From: an uncultured Prevotella sp.
GTDB taxonomy: Bacteria > Bacteroidota > Bacteroidia > Bacteroidales > Bacteroidaceae
Direction of reading: 5' to 3'
DNA length: 29,397 nt
Assembly (NCBI GenBank): GCA_946999045.1
Contig: CAMQBR010000020.1
Location: 1 to 29,397 of the forward strand
The translations under genes and the position numbers were made by a program. Under the pieces are notes generated by a model that did not search any database, was not told the DNA's origin, and saw only the letters and a program-made list of their open reading frames with translations. Within the stretch, counting starts at the first letter, position 1. Every line of letters begins with the position of its first letter. Below are positions 1-7,906 of the stretch, one piece after another.

Positions 1-107
1 CAGCAACGTTTGATATTGCGTTCAAACTCATTCATTCCATCTGGAATGAACCGAGGGCTCGTAATATCGTCATTGTATTTGATGTAGGGCGGGATTCGTG
101 TAGTCAT
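1..107 (-). CDS. Truncated unknown gene (N-terminus only)
   Basis: An open frame starts at an ATG at 107 and runs off the left edge, giving 35 codons beginning MTTRIPPYIKYNDDITSP. An in-frame TGA lies directly before the ATG, so the start cannot move far upstream. It is codirectional with the polysaccharide genes and lies 89 nt downstream of the glycosyltransferase that ends at 197, so it is probably the next gene of the same cluster. I do not recognise the family from this fragment. A short chance open frame cannot be excluded. Confidence 0.4.
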   Translation of the reverse strand, partial: MTTRIPPYIKYNDDITSPRFIPDGMNEFERNIKRC

Positions 108-196
108 TCATCAACGCTTTTAACCTATAACGCTTGTTGACGTTCCTTATTGCGTTACTAAGGCAAGAATTTGAGAAATGGGCTCTTTTCAAAAGA

Positions 197-1024
197 TCAT
201 CTGGTTTGATTTTCCTTTTTGTATAGATATGATATTACTTGTTGAGGCATGTATTGATATATCAGGGAAATAGTCCAGGAGCATATACTGAAAAATGGCT
301 TAGATACGATGAAGTTTTTAGCCCTTGCTTTGTGGTTGTAGTACCAGTTGTCTGATTTTCTTTTCTTTTGCATATCGCCGACCACTCGGTATTTTAGCAA
401 AAAAGCATCAATATTTCCAAATTGGTACCCATGTTTGTACAGGCGCAGGTAGAACTCTACGTCTTCGGCTTTCTTGAATCGTGGGTCGTACAAGAAACCG
501 CAGTCAATTATATCGCGTCGAAACATGATGGTGGGATGCGCTAATGGATTTCTGTACATGAACATCTGGCGTATTTTATTGGGAGTTGTTTTGTAACGTC
601 TTTCTGATACTACTTCATCTTGTTCATTGATGATATAGATGTTTCCACCAAAAAGACTGATGTCAGGATGAGCAGCAGCATAAGCTACCTGTTTCTCCAA
701 CCGTGAGTTCAATGCGATGTCGTCGCCATCCATTCTTGCAATAAGTTCGCCTTTGGCATTTTCCAGTCCTTCGTTGAGGGCTGTGACAAATCCCATTCTA
801 TCATGTTTCCTGATTACGTTGATTCGTGCGTCTGAACTTGCCAATCTGTCAATCGCACCAATGGTTTTTGCATCGGTGCTGTCATCGCATATTAGCAATT
901 CCAAATTACTGTATGTCTGGTGGAGGATGCTGTTGATGGCACTTGTAATGAATTCCACGGGTTCATTGAATGTAGCCATCACGACAGAAACCAGTGGGTG
1001 GTATGATTTATCGCTGCTCTCCAT
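197..1024 (-). CDS. Family 2 glycosyltransferase
   Basis: This 275-residue protein has a GT-A fold of the GT2 type, which adds a sugar from a nucleotide sugar to a lipid-linked glycan on the cytoplasmic face of the inner membrane. The N-terminus has the GT2 signature (VSVVMATFN at 12-20, CDDST at 46-50) and the metal-binding MDGDD at 98-102. HPTIMFRR follows in the second half, then a charged segment containing EDVEFYLRL. No transmembrane bundle is evident; a moderately hydrophobic stretch sits near the C-terminus. The ATG at 1024 lies inside the end of gmhA, so the genes overlap by 17 nt and are probably translationally coupled. Donor and acceptor cannot be read from sequence; the adjacent heptose genes make heptosyl transfer possible, but that is inference. 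Confidence 0.9.
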   Translation of the reverse strand: MESSDKSYHPLVSVVMATFNEPVEFITSAINSILHQTYSNLELLICDDSTDAKTIGAIDRLASSDARINVIRKHDRMGFVTALNEGLENAKGELIARMDGDDIALNSRLEKQVAYAAAHPDISLFGGNIYIINEQDEVVSERRYKTTPNKIRQMFMYRNPLAHPTIMFRRDIIDCGFLYDPRFKKAEDVEFYLRLYKHGYQFGNIDAFLLKYRVVGDMQKKRKSDNWYYNHKARAKNFIVSKPFFSICSWTISLIYQYMPQQVISYLYKKENQTR

Positions 1025-1580
1025 ATTTGCAAAGGATGCTCATCATGCAGTGATTGAGCATCAGGTGAAGATCTTCTGATATCTGCATGTCCATTACGGG
1101 GATGTGTATGTTGTGCTGACTAATCTGTTTGACAATGCCGCCATCGTAACCTGTGATACCTATGGATACACCACCGTTCTCATTAGCATATTGTAAGGCT
1201 TTCACTACGTTAGATGAATTACCCGATCCACTGATGCCGATAACGTAGTCGCCAGGGTTGAAGAGGTTCCGGAGCGGTCCGATAAATATTTCCTCCCAGT
1301 TATAATCGTTGGCATAGGCCATCATGGAGGGTACGTTGTCGCTTAGGCAGACAAAACGGAACTTGCTCTGTTGTTCGTTGGAAATACCTTTGTTGAAATC
1401 GCAACAATAGTGTGATGCCGTTGAGGCCGAGCCGCCGTTGCCACAGACAAACACGAATCTTCCTTCGTCCCGGGCCTTGTTTAACAAGTTGAGGAGACTG
1501 TTCAGGTCGCTTTTGGAAACCTTGTCAATGGCGGCCTTTACTTTTTCAAAATATAAAGTAATCTCTTTTCTATAGTCCAT
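1008..1580 (-). CDS. gmhA: Sedoheptulose-7-phosphate isomerase (GmhA-type SIS protein)
   Basis: GmhA enzymes convert sedoheptulose 7-phosphate to D-glycero-D-manno-heptose 7-phosphate in the cytosol, the first step of activated heptose synthesis. The 190-residue protein is a normal single SIS domain. It shows the phosphate-binding CGNGGSAST at 46-54, ISGSGNSSNV at 116-125, and a C-terminal DLHLMLNH at 170-177 that fits the conserved histidine helix of the family. The position of the E. coli catalytic glutamate (FAEELTGR region) reads YCCDFNKG here, so Asp61 would replace Glu by my eye alignment. The gene lies 14 nt downstream of the heptose kinase gene and two genes from the phosphatase/guanylyltransferase, which strongly supports the assignment over a generic SIS phosphosugar isomerase. 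Confidence 0.88.
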   Translation of the reverse strand: MDYRKEITLYFEKVKAAIDKVSKSDLNSLLNLLNKARDEGRFVFVCGNGGSASTASHYCCDFNKGISNEQQSKFRFVCLSDNVPSMMAYANDYNWEEIFIGPLRNLFNPGDYVIGISGSGNSSNVVKALQYANENGGVSIGITGYDGGIVKQISQHNIHIPVMDMQISEDLHLMLNHCMMSILCKYGEQR

Positions 1581-1594
1581 AGATGATAGTTTAA

Positions 1595-2584
1595 TTATTT
1601 GATGAACTTGTCGCCAACATACACAACTTGTGAGCCAAAATTGTCGAACTTGAAGTCCAGTTCCATGAATTTGTGCATCTCATGCTTGAAATGCTCCTGC
1701 TTTTCTTTGGGACAGTAGAATAGCAGAAATCCTGCTCCGCCAGCACCAAGGAGCTTTCCACCCAAGGCTCCAGCTTTAATTCCTTGCAGGTATATATCGT
1801 CAATTTCGTTGTTAGAGATGCTGGCTACTAAGGAGCGTTTCATCTCCCATCCTTCATGAAGAAACATGCCGAAATCCTCAATGTTTCCATTTTGTAAACT
1901 CTTGTAAAGGTCTTCGGCCAGTTTCACCATTTTTCTTTGAGTATCCAGTTTTTTTTGATTATTGATGGCTTGCTGTTGATCTCTCAGTATGTCGTTAGCA
2001 GAATGCTGGCCGCCCACATGAATAAGAAGCAGGTTCTCCTCAAGTTGTGTCTTCAGTGAATTACTCAGCAATACTTTCTCTACTTTAACAGATTCGTCTG
2101 GATAAAACGTCATGTAGTTGATGCCACCGTAGGCTGCGGCATATTGATCTTGTTTACCAATGGGACTGCCGACACGGTTTATCTCAGTCTCGCATGCCAG
2201 TGATGCTAGCTTTTCCGCACTGGAAAACTTGCCAATGTAGGCTCTAACTGCATTGAGAAGCCCAACGGTAAAACTGCTGCTTGACCCCATGCCTGTTCCT
2301 GCTGGAATGTCAGCGATTGAGTTGACATCTACACCTTTAAGGTCATACATGCCTAGGATTTCACGAAAAATAGGATGTTGAATATCGGAAATGTAATCAA
2401 CCAGTTCTGTTTTGGAGTATTTCAGTTGAATTTTCTTCTTGTTGAAGAACGGATGGATTACAATGTACATGTACTTATCTATGGTGGTGCTTAATACTGC
2501 GCCTGGCTCTCTTCGATAGAAAGAGGGAAGGTCTGAACCACCGCCGGCAAACGATATTCGAAAAGGAGTTCGTGTAATGATCAT
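1595..2584 (-). CDS. hddA: D-glycero-alpha-D-manno-heptose 7-phosphate kinase
   Basis: This 329-residue GHMP kinase phosphorylates heptose 7-phosphate at C1 with ATP, giving the 1,7-bisphosphate. The GHMP motifs are all present: an N-terminal RTPFRISFAGGGSDLP (5-20), the ATP-binding PAGTGMGSSSS loop (94-104), and a C-terminal KLLGAGGAGF (277-286). The N-terminal pattern RxPxRxxFxGGGSD is characteristic of HddA-like kinases rather than galactokinase or mevalonate kinase. The ATG at 2584 is 2 nt downstream of the stop of the guanylyltransferase/phosphatase gene, and gmhA follows after 14 nt, so the three form one operon. L-fucose kinase-type GHMP relatives are the main alternative, but the neighbours favour heptose. 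Confidence 0.88.
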   Translation of the reverse strand: MIITRTPFRISFAGGGSDLPSFYRREPGAVLSTTIDKYMYIVIHPFFNKKKIQLKYSKTELVDYISDIQHPIFREILGMYDLKGVDVNSIADIPAGTGMGSSSSFTVGLLNAVRAYIGKFSSAEKLASLACETEINRVGSPIGKQDQYAAAYGGINYMTFYPDESVKVEKVLLSNSLKTQLEENLLLIHVGGQHSANDILRDQQQAINNQKKLDTQRKMVKLAEDLYKSLQNGNIEDFGMFLHEGWEMKRSLVASISNNEIDDIYLQGIKAGALGGKLLGAGGAGFLLFYCPKEKQEHFKHEMHKFMELDFKFDNFGSQVVYVGDKFIK

Positions 2585-2586
2585 TA

Positions 2587-3837
2587 TTAAATTTCTTTCT
2601 TCAACAAGTCTAAAAGCGCACCAGGTTGATTTGTTGGTATGAGTATAGAACGCTTTACTTTAGCGTTGATACCCGCTTGGACGTCACTCGCCATGTCACC
2701 AATCATCATCGACTCTGATAAGTTGATGTGCAACTCTTTCGCTGCTTTAAGAAGTAAGCCTGGTTCAGGCTTTCGGCAGTTACAAACGATTTTGTATTCC
2801 TTACGCTCCTCTGGGTATCCACTATGGGGATGATGAGGGCAGAAGTATAGCGCATCGATGTATGCGTTTCTTTTACCTAATAACGTTTCCATGTATGCGT
2901 TTATTGCATCTAGCTCGTCAAACGTGCAAAGATTTCTAGCAATTACTGATTGGTTTGTCACAACCACTGCTAAGTATCCTTTATGATGAATATATTTCAA
3001 AGCATCTTCCACACCATCAATGAGCACTAGTTGACTGGGTTGGTACACCAAGCCGTTATCTTTGTTGATAACGCCATCTCGATCGAGAAATACAGCTTTG
3101 CGCATATTGGTCATGTTTAAGCTCGCCACAAGACCGCTCTTCCAAGCCTTACAGGTTTCATCATATCTCTCTGGGGTTCCCATGTCTTTTACATATTCAG
3201 ACGAAAGATAGCCATAAAGCCTCATGCCGCGGTTGATGCACTCGGGCAATATGTTTTTCTCGATATGAGTCTTGGTACCCTTTTCAATACAGTTAACTAT
3301 TTTTTTATTGAAGATAAACAGTGCGGCATTTACCATGTTATGGCTCACAAAGTTGTCTGCATGTGGCTTTGTGGCAATATTCATGACCCGATGTTCCTTG
3401 TCCAATATTATAATATCCGAATCGTATGGGTGGTCGTTGGGATGAACAAATAGGGTAGCATCGGCTTTATGTTCTTTGTGGAAGGTCTCCATACGCCTCA
3501 AGTCGACGTCCATTACTGTGTCACCGTAGAAAACGAAAAAGTCATCGGAAAGCCTATCTCGTACCTCTGCTATTGCTCCTGCTGTTCCCAAAGGCTTAGT
3601 TTCGTGGTAATAGTCGATATGAACACCCCATTGGCTCCCGTCACCAAAGTAATGCTCAATCTGCTCTCCCAAATAGCCAATTAGAAAAATGAGCTCGGTG
3701 AAGCCATATCGCTTTGCCATTTCCACCTGATGTTCAATCACGGGTTTTCCGCAAACGGGTATCATGGCCTTGGGTATCTCACTGTTTACTGACGCAATGC
3801 GTGTTCCCTGACCACCAGCTATAATGACGACTTTCAT
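2587..3837 (-). CDS. Fused heptose 1-phosphate guanylyltransferase and heptose 1,7-bisphosphate phosphatase
   Basis: Two enzymes are joined in one 416-residue chain. Residues 1-235 are a nucleotidyltransferase: AGGQGTR at 7-13, IPKAMIPVCGKPVIEHQ at 21-37, GTAGAI at 84-89 and YGDTVMDVDL at 104-113, matching HddC/RmlA-like enzymes. Residues 246-416 are a HAD phosphatase of the GmhB type: FLDRDGVIN at 250-258, a VVTNQS segment near 292-297, GDMASD at 380-385, and the GmhB zinc motif CPH...CNC (C333, H335, C352, C354). The chain would remove the C7 phosphate and then attach GMP to C1, completing GDP-D-glycero-alpha-D-manno-heptose. It overlaps the epimerase stop by 4 nt (ATGA). Nucleotide specificity (GDP) is inferred from the pathway, not read from residues. 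Confidence 0.87.
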   Translation of the reverse strand: MKVVIIAGGQGTRIASVNSEIPKAMIPVCGKPVIEHQVEMAKRYGFTELIFLIGYLGEQIEHYFGDGSQWGVHIDYYHETKPLGTAGAIAEVRDRLSDDFFVFYGDTVMDVDLRRMETFHKEHKADATLFVHPNDHPYDSDIIILDKEHRVMNIATKPHADNFVSHNMVNAALFIFNKKIVNCIEKGTKTHIEKNILPECINRGMRLYGYLSSEYVKDMGTPERYDETCKAWKSGLVASLNMTNMRKAVFLDRDGVINKDNGLVYQPSQLVLIDGVEDALKYIHHKGYLAVVVTNQSVIARNLCTFDELDAINAYMETLLGKRNAYIDALYFCPHHPHSGYPEERKEYKIVCNCRKPEPGLLLKAAKELHINLSESMMIGDMASDVQAGINAKVKRSILIPTNQPGALLDLLKKEI

Positions 3838-4769
3838 TTTCCCAATGCTTTTTGGATTGCCAATCTCACAGCTTCATTTGAGGTTTTGGGGTCGTTCCAG
3901 CCCAGTGTATTGACCTTCGATAAGTCGTAGCTGAACTCGGGAACGTCGCCCACCCAACCGCGGTCGCCGCCAGTGTAGCGGATGGTGGCGTCAAGTCCCA
4001 TCTCTTCAATGGTCATGTTGGCAATTTCTTTAACTTTAGTTCGGCTGGCAGTTCCAAGGTTGTAAACGTTGAAACGCTCACAGGAATTGTTAATGACAAA
4101 CTGGATGCCGGCTATGAGATCTTTCACGTAGATGTAAGGCTTACACTGCTCTCCATTACCCAGCACTTCCAGTTCTTTGGGGTTGTCGTTGAGTTTCCTA
4201 ATAAAGTCGAAAATCACTCCATGCGTGAAGCGTTCGCCTACCACGTTAGGAAAACGTATTATCCACGTCTTGATGTCGTAAGTGCTGCTGAATGCACTGA
4301 TAAAGGCCTCGCTGGCCAACTTGCCTGCGCCATAATTTGATACGGGGCGTAAAGGACCGAAGTCTTCGTTCAGCTTTCCGCTGGCTTCTCCGAAGATAGC
4401 GGAAGTTGAGGCGAAGAAAAGTTTTTTCACCTTAAATTCCTTCATAAGCATCAAAACATTGAAGGTGGTGTTAAAGGTTAGGGCATAGTCCACTTGTGGG
4501 TCTTTGCCGCCTTTCTGTATGTCCGAGTTGGCTGCAAGATGATAAACCATGTCGAACTTCCCTTCTAAAAAAAGCTTGTGCATGGGTTCCATGTTCAGCA
4601 AGTCTTCCTCGAAAAAGCAGAATTTGGAATTGTTTTTAAGATGAGCAATGTTTTCACGACAACCCAACATTAGGTTGTCCACCACCGTAACTCTGTGACC
4701 TTCTGCCAGAAGTGTGTCGCATAAGTGTGACCCAATAAACCCCGCACCTCCAGTAACTAGTATGTTCAT
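3834..4769 (-). CDS. NAD-dependent sugar-nucleotide epimerase (extended SDR)
   Basis: A 311-residue extended short-chain dehydrogenase of the UDP-glucose 4-epimerase-like group. The Rossmann motif GGAGFIGSH is at 7-15, the catalytic Tyr/Lys pair is Y146 and K150 in SNYGAGK, and the serine/threonine partner lies in STSAIFGE at 121-128. The TDE-type triad of 4,6-dehydratases is absent, so epimerase or C4-reductase chemistry is more likely than dehydration. It overlaps the GDP-heptose fusion gene by 4 nt, so it may remodel the GDP-heptose or supply another sugar; substrate is unknown. The 39-nt gap upstream contains a TAnnTTTG box, so this gene may head its own transcript. Confidence 0.82.
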   Translation of the reverse strand: MNILVTGGAGFIGSHLCDTLLAEGHRVTVVDNLMLGCRENIAHLKNNSKFCFFEEDLLNMEPMHKLFLEGKFDMVYHLAANSDIQKGGKDPQVDYALTFNTTFNVLMLMKEFKVKKLFFASTSAIFGEASGKLNEDFGPLRPVSNYGAGKLASEAFISAFSSTYDIKTWIIRFPNVVGERFTHGVIFDFIRKLNDNPKELEVLGNGEQCKPYIYVKDLIAGIQFVINNSCERFNVYNLGTASRTKVKEIANMTIEEMGLDATIRYTGGDRGWVGDVPEFSYDLSKVNTLGWNDPKTSNEAVRLAIQKALGK

Positions 4770-4794
4770 AAAATACTTTTTTATATATTTGCTA

Positions 4795-4802
4795 CAAAGT
4801 TA
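4795..4802 (-). promoter_or_regulatory. Possible internal Bacteroidota -7 box
   Basis: The minus strand reads TAACTTTG, an exact match to the Bacteroidota -7 consensus TAnnTTTG, about 26 nt upstream of the epimerase ATG and in the only noticeable gap of this part of the cluster. The expected -33 TTTG is at best a TTTA with short spacing, so this is a weak call. If real, it would let the epimerase and heptose genes be expressed apart from the upstream transferase genes. Confidence 0.3.
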
Positions 4803-4808
4803 CGGCTT

Positions 4809-5774
4809 TTATTCCGAATAAAGTTGGTTGTATAATCGTTTTATTCTGTATGGAGAAAAAAACTCCTTGATGATTTGTGTATCAACTTCCGTTCCAATGG
4901 TTGCTTCTACCTTTGCACAGAAGTCTTCGTTGTCGTTATATTTGAAAATGCTGTATCCTTTGACACCGTGCAAGTAGTCAGCTATTCTTACCCTCTCAGA
5001 CATGAGAACGGGTGTACCTAACCCCATCGCTTCCAAGGCTACATACGAAAAGGCTTCGTATTTTGACGGAATGACAACCAGCGAGGCTTGTGCATAGAGG
5101 GAAGCAAGCTCTTCATCTGGGATGTTGACGTGTTGTACGAAGTCGGGTCGTTTGCGTAGTTCTCCACGGCCGACGCAATGAACTTCATATTTTCCAATTG
5201 GTAGGCTGTACAGCGTTTCAATGTTTTTCACGGGGTCGTCAATCCTGCCGATGAAAAGAATCATGTCCTTTTTCTTTGGAACACATTTTTCTACTTTTTT
5301 TTGTGTAAACCAATGGGGGATTTGGTGAACATGCTGGTGAAATAATTGGAAGAAAGCAGTGTCTTCGTTATTAATAGTTACAACTTTGGTGACACATCTT
5401 TTGACAAGTGGTTTAATGACGCAGCTGAAGAATAGCTTGCCTAATGTTGGATGGCGCAAACAACTAAATGGATGCCAATGTGCTGTATAGATGACTTTCT
5501 TTCCAAGTTTGTGCGCATAATACAGAGATTGGGCTGTACCCATGGCGGTATAGCCGTTGATGTGTATGATATCGGCATCTTGGATGGCTTTGATCAGTGG
5601 TTGCCTGCGATAATAATACTTGAAGATTCTGGATGGGATGGCGGGATAGTCTACTATGGGACTTGCCTGTATCTCTGAATCATTGCGGAACATTGCATAT
5701 AGTGCCTTGCAATAATTTGCGGTTCCATCACCAGCTCCTTGAGGTGCTCTCCTGATGTATATGATTTTTTTCAT
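4809..5774 (-). CDS. Family 4 (GT-B) glycosyltransferase
   Basis: A 321-residue retaining GT-B glycosyltransferase of the GT4 group, predicted to act at the inner membrane in repeat-unit assembly. The donor-binding C-terminal half has FIGRIDDPVKN at 174-184 with the usual Arg and Lys, and the EX7E motif at E240-E248 (YEAFSYVALEAMGLGTPVL). The N-terminal acceptor domain has AHWHPFSCLRHP around 99-109. It is a little shorter than typical GT4 enzymes (350-400 residues), with a compact acceptor domain. Its ATG directly follows the TAG of the previous gene (0 nt gap), so coupling is likely. Donor sugar cannot be predicted. Confidence 0.88.
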   Translation of the reverse strand: MKKIIYIRRAPQGAGDGTANYCKALYAMFRNDSEIQASPIVDYPAIPSRIFKYYYRRQPLIKAIQDADIIHINGYTAMGTAQSLYYAHKLGKKVIYTAHWHPFSCLRHPTLGKLFFSCVIKPLVKRCVTKVVTINNEDTAFFQLFHQHVHQIPHWFTQKKVEKCVPKKKDMILFIGRIDDPVKNIETLYSLPIGKYEVHCVGRGELRKRPDFVQHVNIPDEELASLYAQASLVVIPSKYEAFSYVALEAMGLGTPVLMSERVRIADYLHGVKGYSIFKYNDNEDFCAKVEATIGTEVDTQIIKEFFSPYRIKRLYNQLYSE

Positions 5775-7043
5775 CTAGTGTTTGGTTTTACGAATCAAGA
5801 AGGTGTGCAGTTCAGGTCTGCAGTAATTATATAAACTTTTGATGAATAAGGAATATCGCTTGTATCCCATCAGATGATAGAGCAGCGAGAATAGGATGCC
5901 AATCATTCTTTTTTTCTTGTCAAACTCTTTTATGTTTCTCTTATTCAACTTATCTGTGTTTTCTGCAATGATCATGCAGCGCTTTTTGATTTGTTCATGA
6001 AAAGAGTGCTTGCTTGTAGCAAATGGGTTCTGATAATACATACCTGCCTCTGTCATCCCATGGTATAGTCTACGATGAAAAGATGCGATGCGGTCTCCAT
6101 TGTCATAAGCAGCATACGAATAGGGATAGGATATATATCTATCGAAAGTCGTCTGGTGCTTAATGATGGCCTTGCGGTAGATATTGGTTGCCAAGCTCAG
6201 ATCACTGTATTCCTGAAGGTTTTCTATTCGTTTCCTTATGATGACACCTTCTTTCATTTGTTGGTAATCATATCCTGCAAAGTGGAGGAAGACCAACGCA
6301 TCTTCTCTTTGGGGATTGTCATTGGTTCGATACCTTACAAATAATTTGTTGTCTTCTTTCACGAATATTTCTCGTTCGAAAAAATTCCAAGGTGCCATGT
6401 TCATGCCTAATTCGTGAAAAACGTATAAGTGGTGGTTACCAAGAAATCCTGGCATCCAATCCATCCACTTCTGATCTGTAAAATTGCCGACGCTCCTATC
6501 CATGAAGGCGTTATCCATGAGACGAATGCGCCACCAGTTCAGTATATTGTCAGTGAGTTTGGTAGACTTCATGCCGCAAAATCCAAGATTGAATATACCA
6601 TTTACGTTCATAGCCCACTCGGGATGCTCTCCTGTGTAGTGAATATGAATACCTGCAATCTGTGGAGTAAGGGCTATATCATAGTTCTCTAGTTTGTCAA
6701 AAATGTAGGTGAGTGGAGAAAATACATAGATGTCTGGGTCAAGATATACAACGGCATCATACCCTTTTTCAAATAGATGTTGGAAGCACGCCGGCTTTAT
6801 AGCAGTGCAGAACTCTGTTAAGTCATACTTGAAAGACATGTCTGTCCATTCTGAATCAGTATACCCCAAACAACTTTTTGCTATAATGATATTATTGTTT
6901 AAGTCAACAGGCACGGCCGTGAATTCATCTGCAACAAAGATATAAAAATCTATATCTTCGTGATGATCTCTGACAGACTGTTCTAAAATCTGACCTAAGC
7001 CAATATAATTTTTGGCAACAATGGTAAAAATGCATTTGTTCAT
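5775..7043 (-). CDS. GT-A glycosyltransferase with DPD motif (GT8-like)
   Basis: This 422-residue protein starts MNKCIFTIVAKNYIG and has the donor/metal motif LDPDIYVF at 101-108, as in GT8 and related nucleotide-diphospho-sugar transferases. A long C-terminal part (about residues 200-422) contains an LHFAGYD segment and a basic tail (KKRMIGILFSLLYHLMGYKR) that may associate with the membrane. I chose the ATG at 7043 rather than the one at 7079: the conserved fold begins directly after it, an AGGA lies 8 nt upstream, and the longer form would overlap the preceding gene. The real gap to that gene is 13 nt. Donor is unknown. Confidence 0.8.
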   Translation of the reverse strand: MNKCIFTIVAKNYIGLGQILEQSVRDHHEDIDFYIFVADEFTAVPVDLNNNIIIAKSCLGYTDSEWTDMSFKYDLTEFCTAIKPACFQHLFEKGYDAVVYLDPDIYVFSPLTYIFDKLENYDIALTPQIAGIHIHYTGEHPEWAMNVNGIFNLGFCGMKSTKLTDNILNWWRIRLMDNAFMDRSVGNFTDQKWMDWMPGFLGNHHLYVFHELGMNMAPWNFFEREIFVKEDNKLFVRYRTNDNPQREDALVFLHFAGYDYQQMKEGVIIRKRIENLQEYSDLSLATNIYRKAIIKHQTTFDRYISYPYSYAAYDNGDRIASFHRRLYHGMTEAGMYYQNPFATSKHSFHEQIKKRCMIIAENTDKLNKRNIKEFDKKKRMIGILFSLLYHLMGYKRYSLFIKSLYNYCRPELHTFLIRKTKH

Positions 7044-7056
7044 TGTAATATCCTGT

Positions 7057-7902
7057 TTATATTTTTGCAGAGAGCCCATCCTTAATTCCTTGACAGATAG
7101 CCTTTAATTTCTCTTTTTTATTGTTTTCTATAAGTAATACACCTTTTATAGCGAACCCTAGTACATAAAGATACAAAATATGTATTAGAATATCGAATGG
7201 ATAGCGGTACTTTTTATAGATGATAATGTGGTTTCTGAATATTTCGCGTAGTCTGTTTGGGGGATATCCAGCACTGTGTATAGTCTTGCCAAGAATCCTT
7301 TTGCTTTGTGGTATTCCATATATTTGAGTTAAATATGCCCCTCTATAAATTAATGATTTATAGTTATATTTTCGTGCTTTTACACACAGTTCAATGTCTA
7401 TTCCGTCTACAAAAAAATCCTCACAGTATCCACCAACTTTATTTAATAATTCAATTGGAACAAGCATGCCAGAGGTTATAATATGTTTTTTCTCAATAAA
7501 ATCATCATAGGTTTTACACGCTGTTTTAGGAGTGCATATAGGGCCACAAATACATAGGAGTCCTTTCTTCCAAATATCTATTACTTTGTTCTTAAAAGCA
7601 GGAAAATTATGAAAGACGGAATCTTGATCCATGGTTAGAAGTGTATTATATCCATGTTCTTTGGCAAAAGACCATCCATGATTTAATGCAACAGATATGC
7701 CCATGTTCTCTTTTTGATGCATAACTATTATTTTTGAAGATGCCTCAGCCAATTGGTTTATTTGGAGAGTAGCTATCGCATCGCTACTGTTGTTCCATAA
7801 TATTATTTTGTCTACATGCTGTTGAAATGCAGATAAATTTTTGTCGAGAAGTTCGATGTCTGGATTATATAAAACGACAATAGCTAATATTTGAATATCC
7901 AT
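7057..7902 (-). CDS. Family 2 glycosyltransferase (rhamnosyltransferase-like)
   Basis: A 281-residue GT2 enzyme starting MDIQILAIVVLYNPD, a pattern typical of the RfbF/rhamnosyltransferase-like subgroup (VVLYNP, WNNSS at 36-40, ENMGISVALNHG at 65-76, DQDS at 92-95). A C-terminal hydrophobic segment (ILIHILYLYVLGFAIKGVLL) could anchor it. An in-frame extension up to 8022 exists but lies within the end of the flippase gene and has no conserved sequence; the ATG at 7902 is 4 nt after the flippase stop and fits the fold. The region is conspicuously AT-rich. Rhamnose as donor is only a family-level suggestion, and no dTDP-rhamnose genes are in the window. Confidence 0.87.
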   Translation of the reverse strand: MDIQILAIVVLYNPDIELLDKNLSAFQQHVDKIILWNNSSDAIATLQINQLAEASSKIIVMHQKENMGISVALNHGWSFAKEHGYNTLLTMDQDSVFHNFPAFKNKVIDIWKKGLLCICGPICTPKTACKTYDDFIEKKHIITSGMLVPIELLNKVGGYCEDFFVDGIDIELCVKARKYNYKSLIYRGAYLTQIYGIPQSKRILGKTIHSAGYPPNRLREIFRNHIIIYKKYRYPFDILIHILYLYVLGFAIKGVLLIENNKKEKLKAICQGIKDGLSAKI

Positions 7903-7906
7903 ATTT

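Noticed and set aside
1591..1803. 70-codon minus-strand frame inside hddA
   Set aside because: It is an alternative-frame shadow of a well-supported GHMP kinase.
7041..7079. Longer start at 7079 for the DPD-motif glycosyltransferase
   Set aside because: It overlaps the upstream gene; the ATG at 7043 has an AGGA ribosome site and begins the conserved fold.
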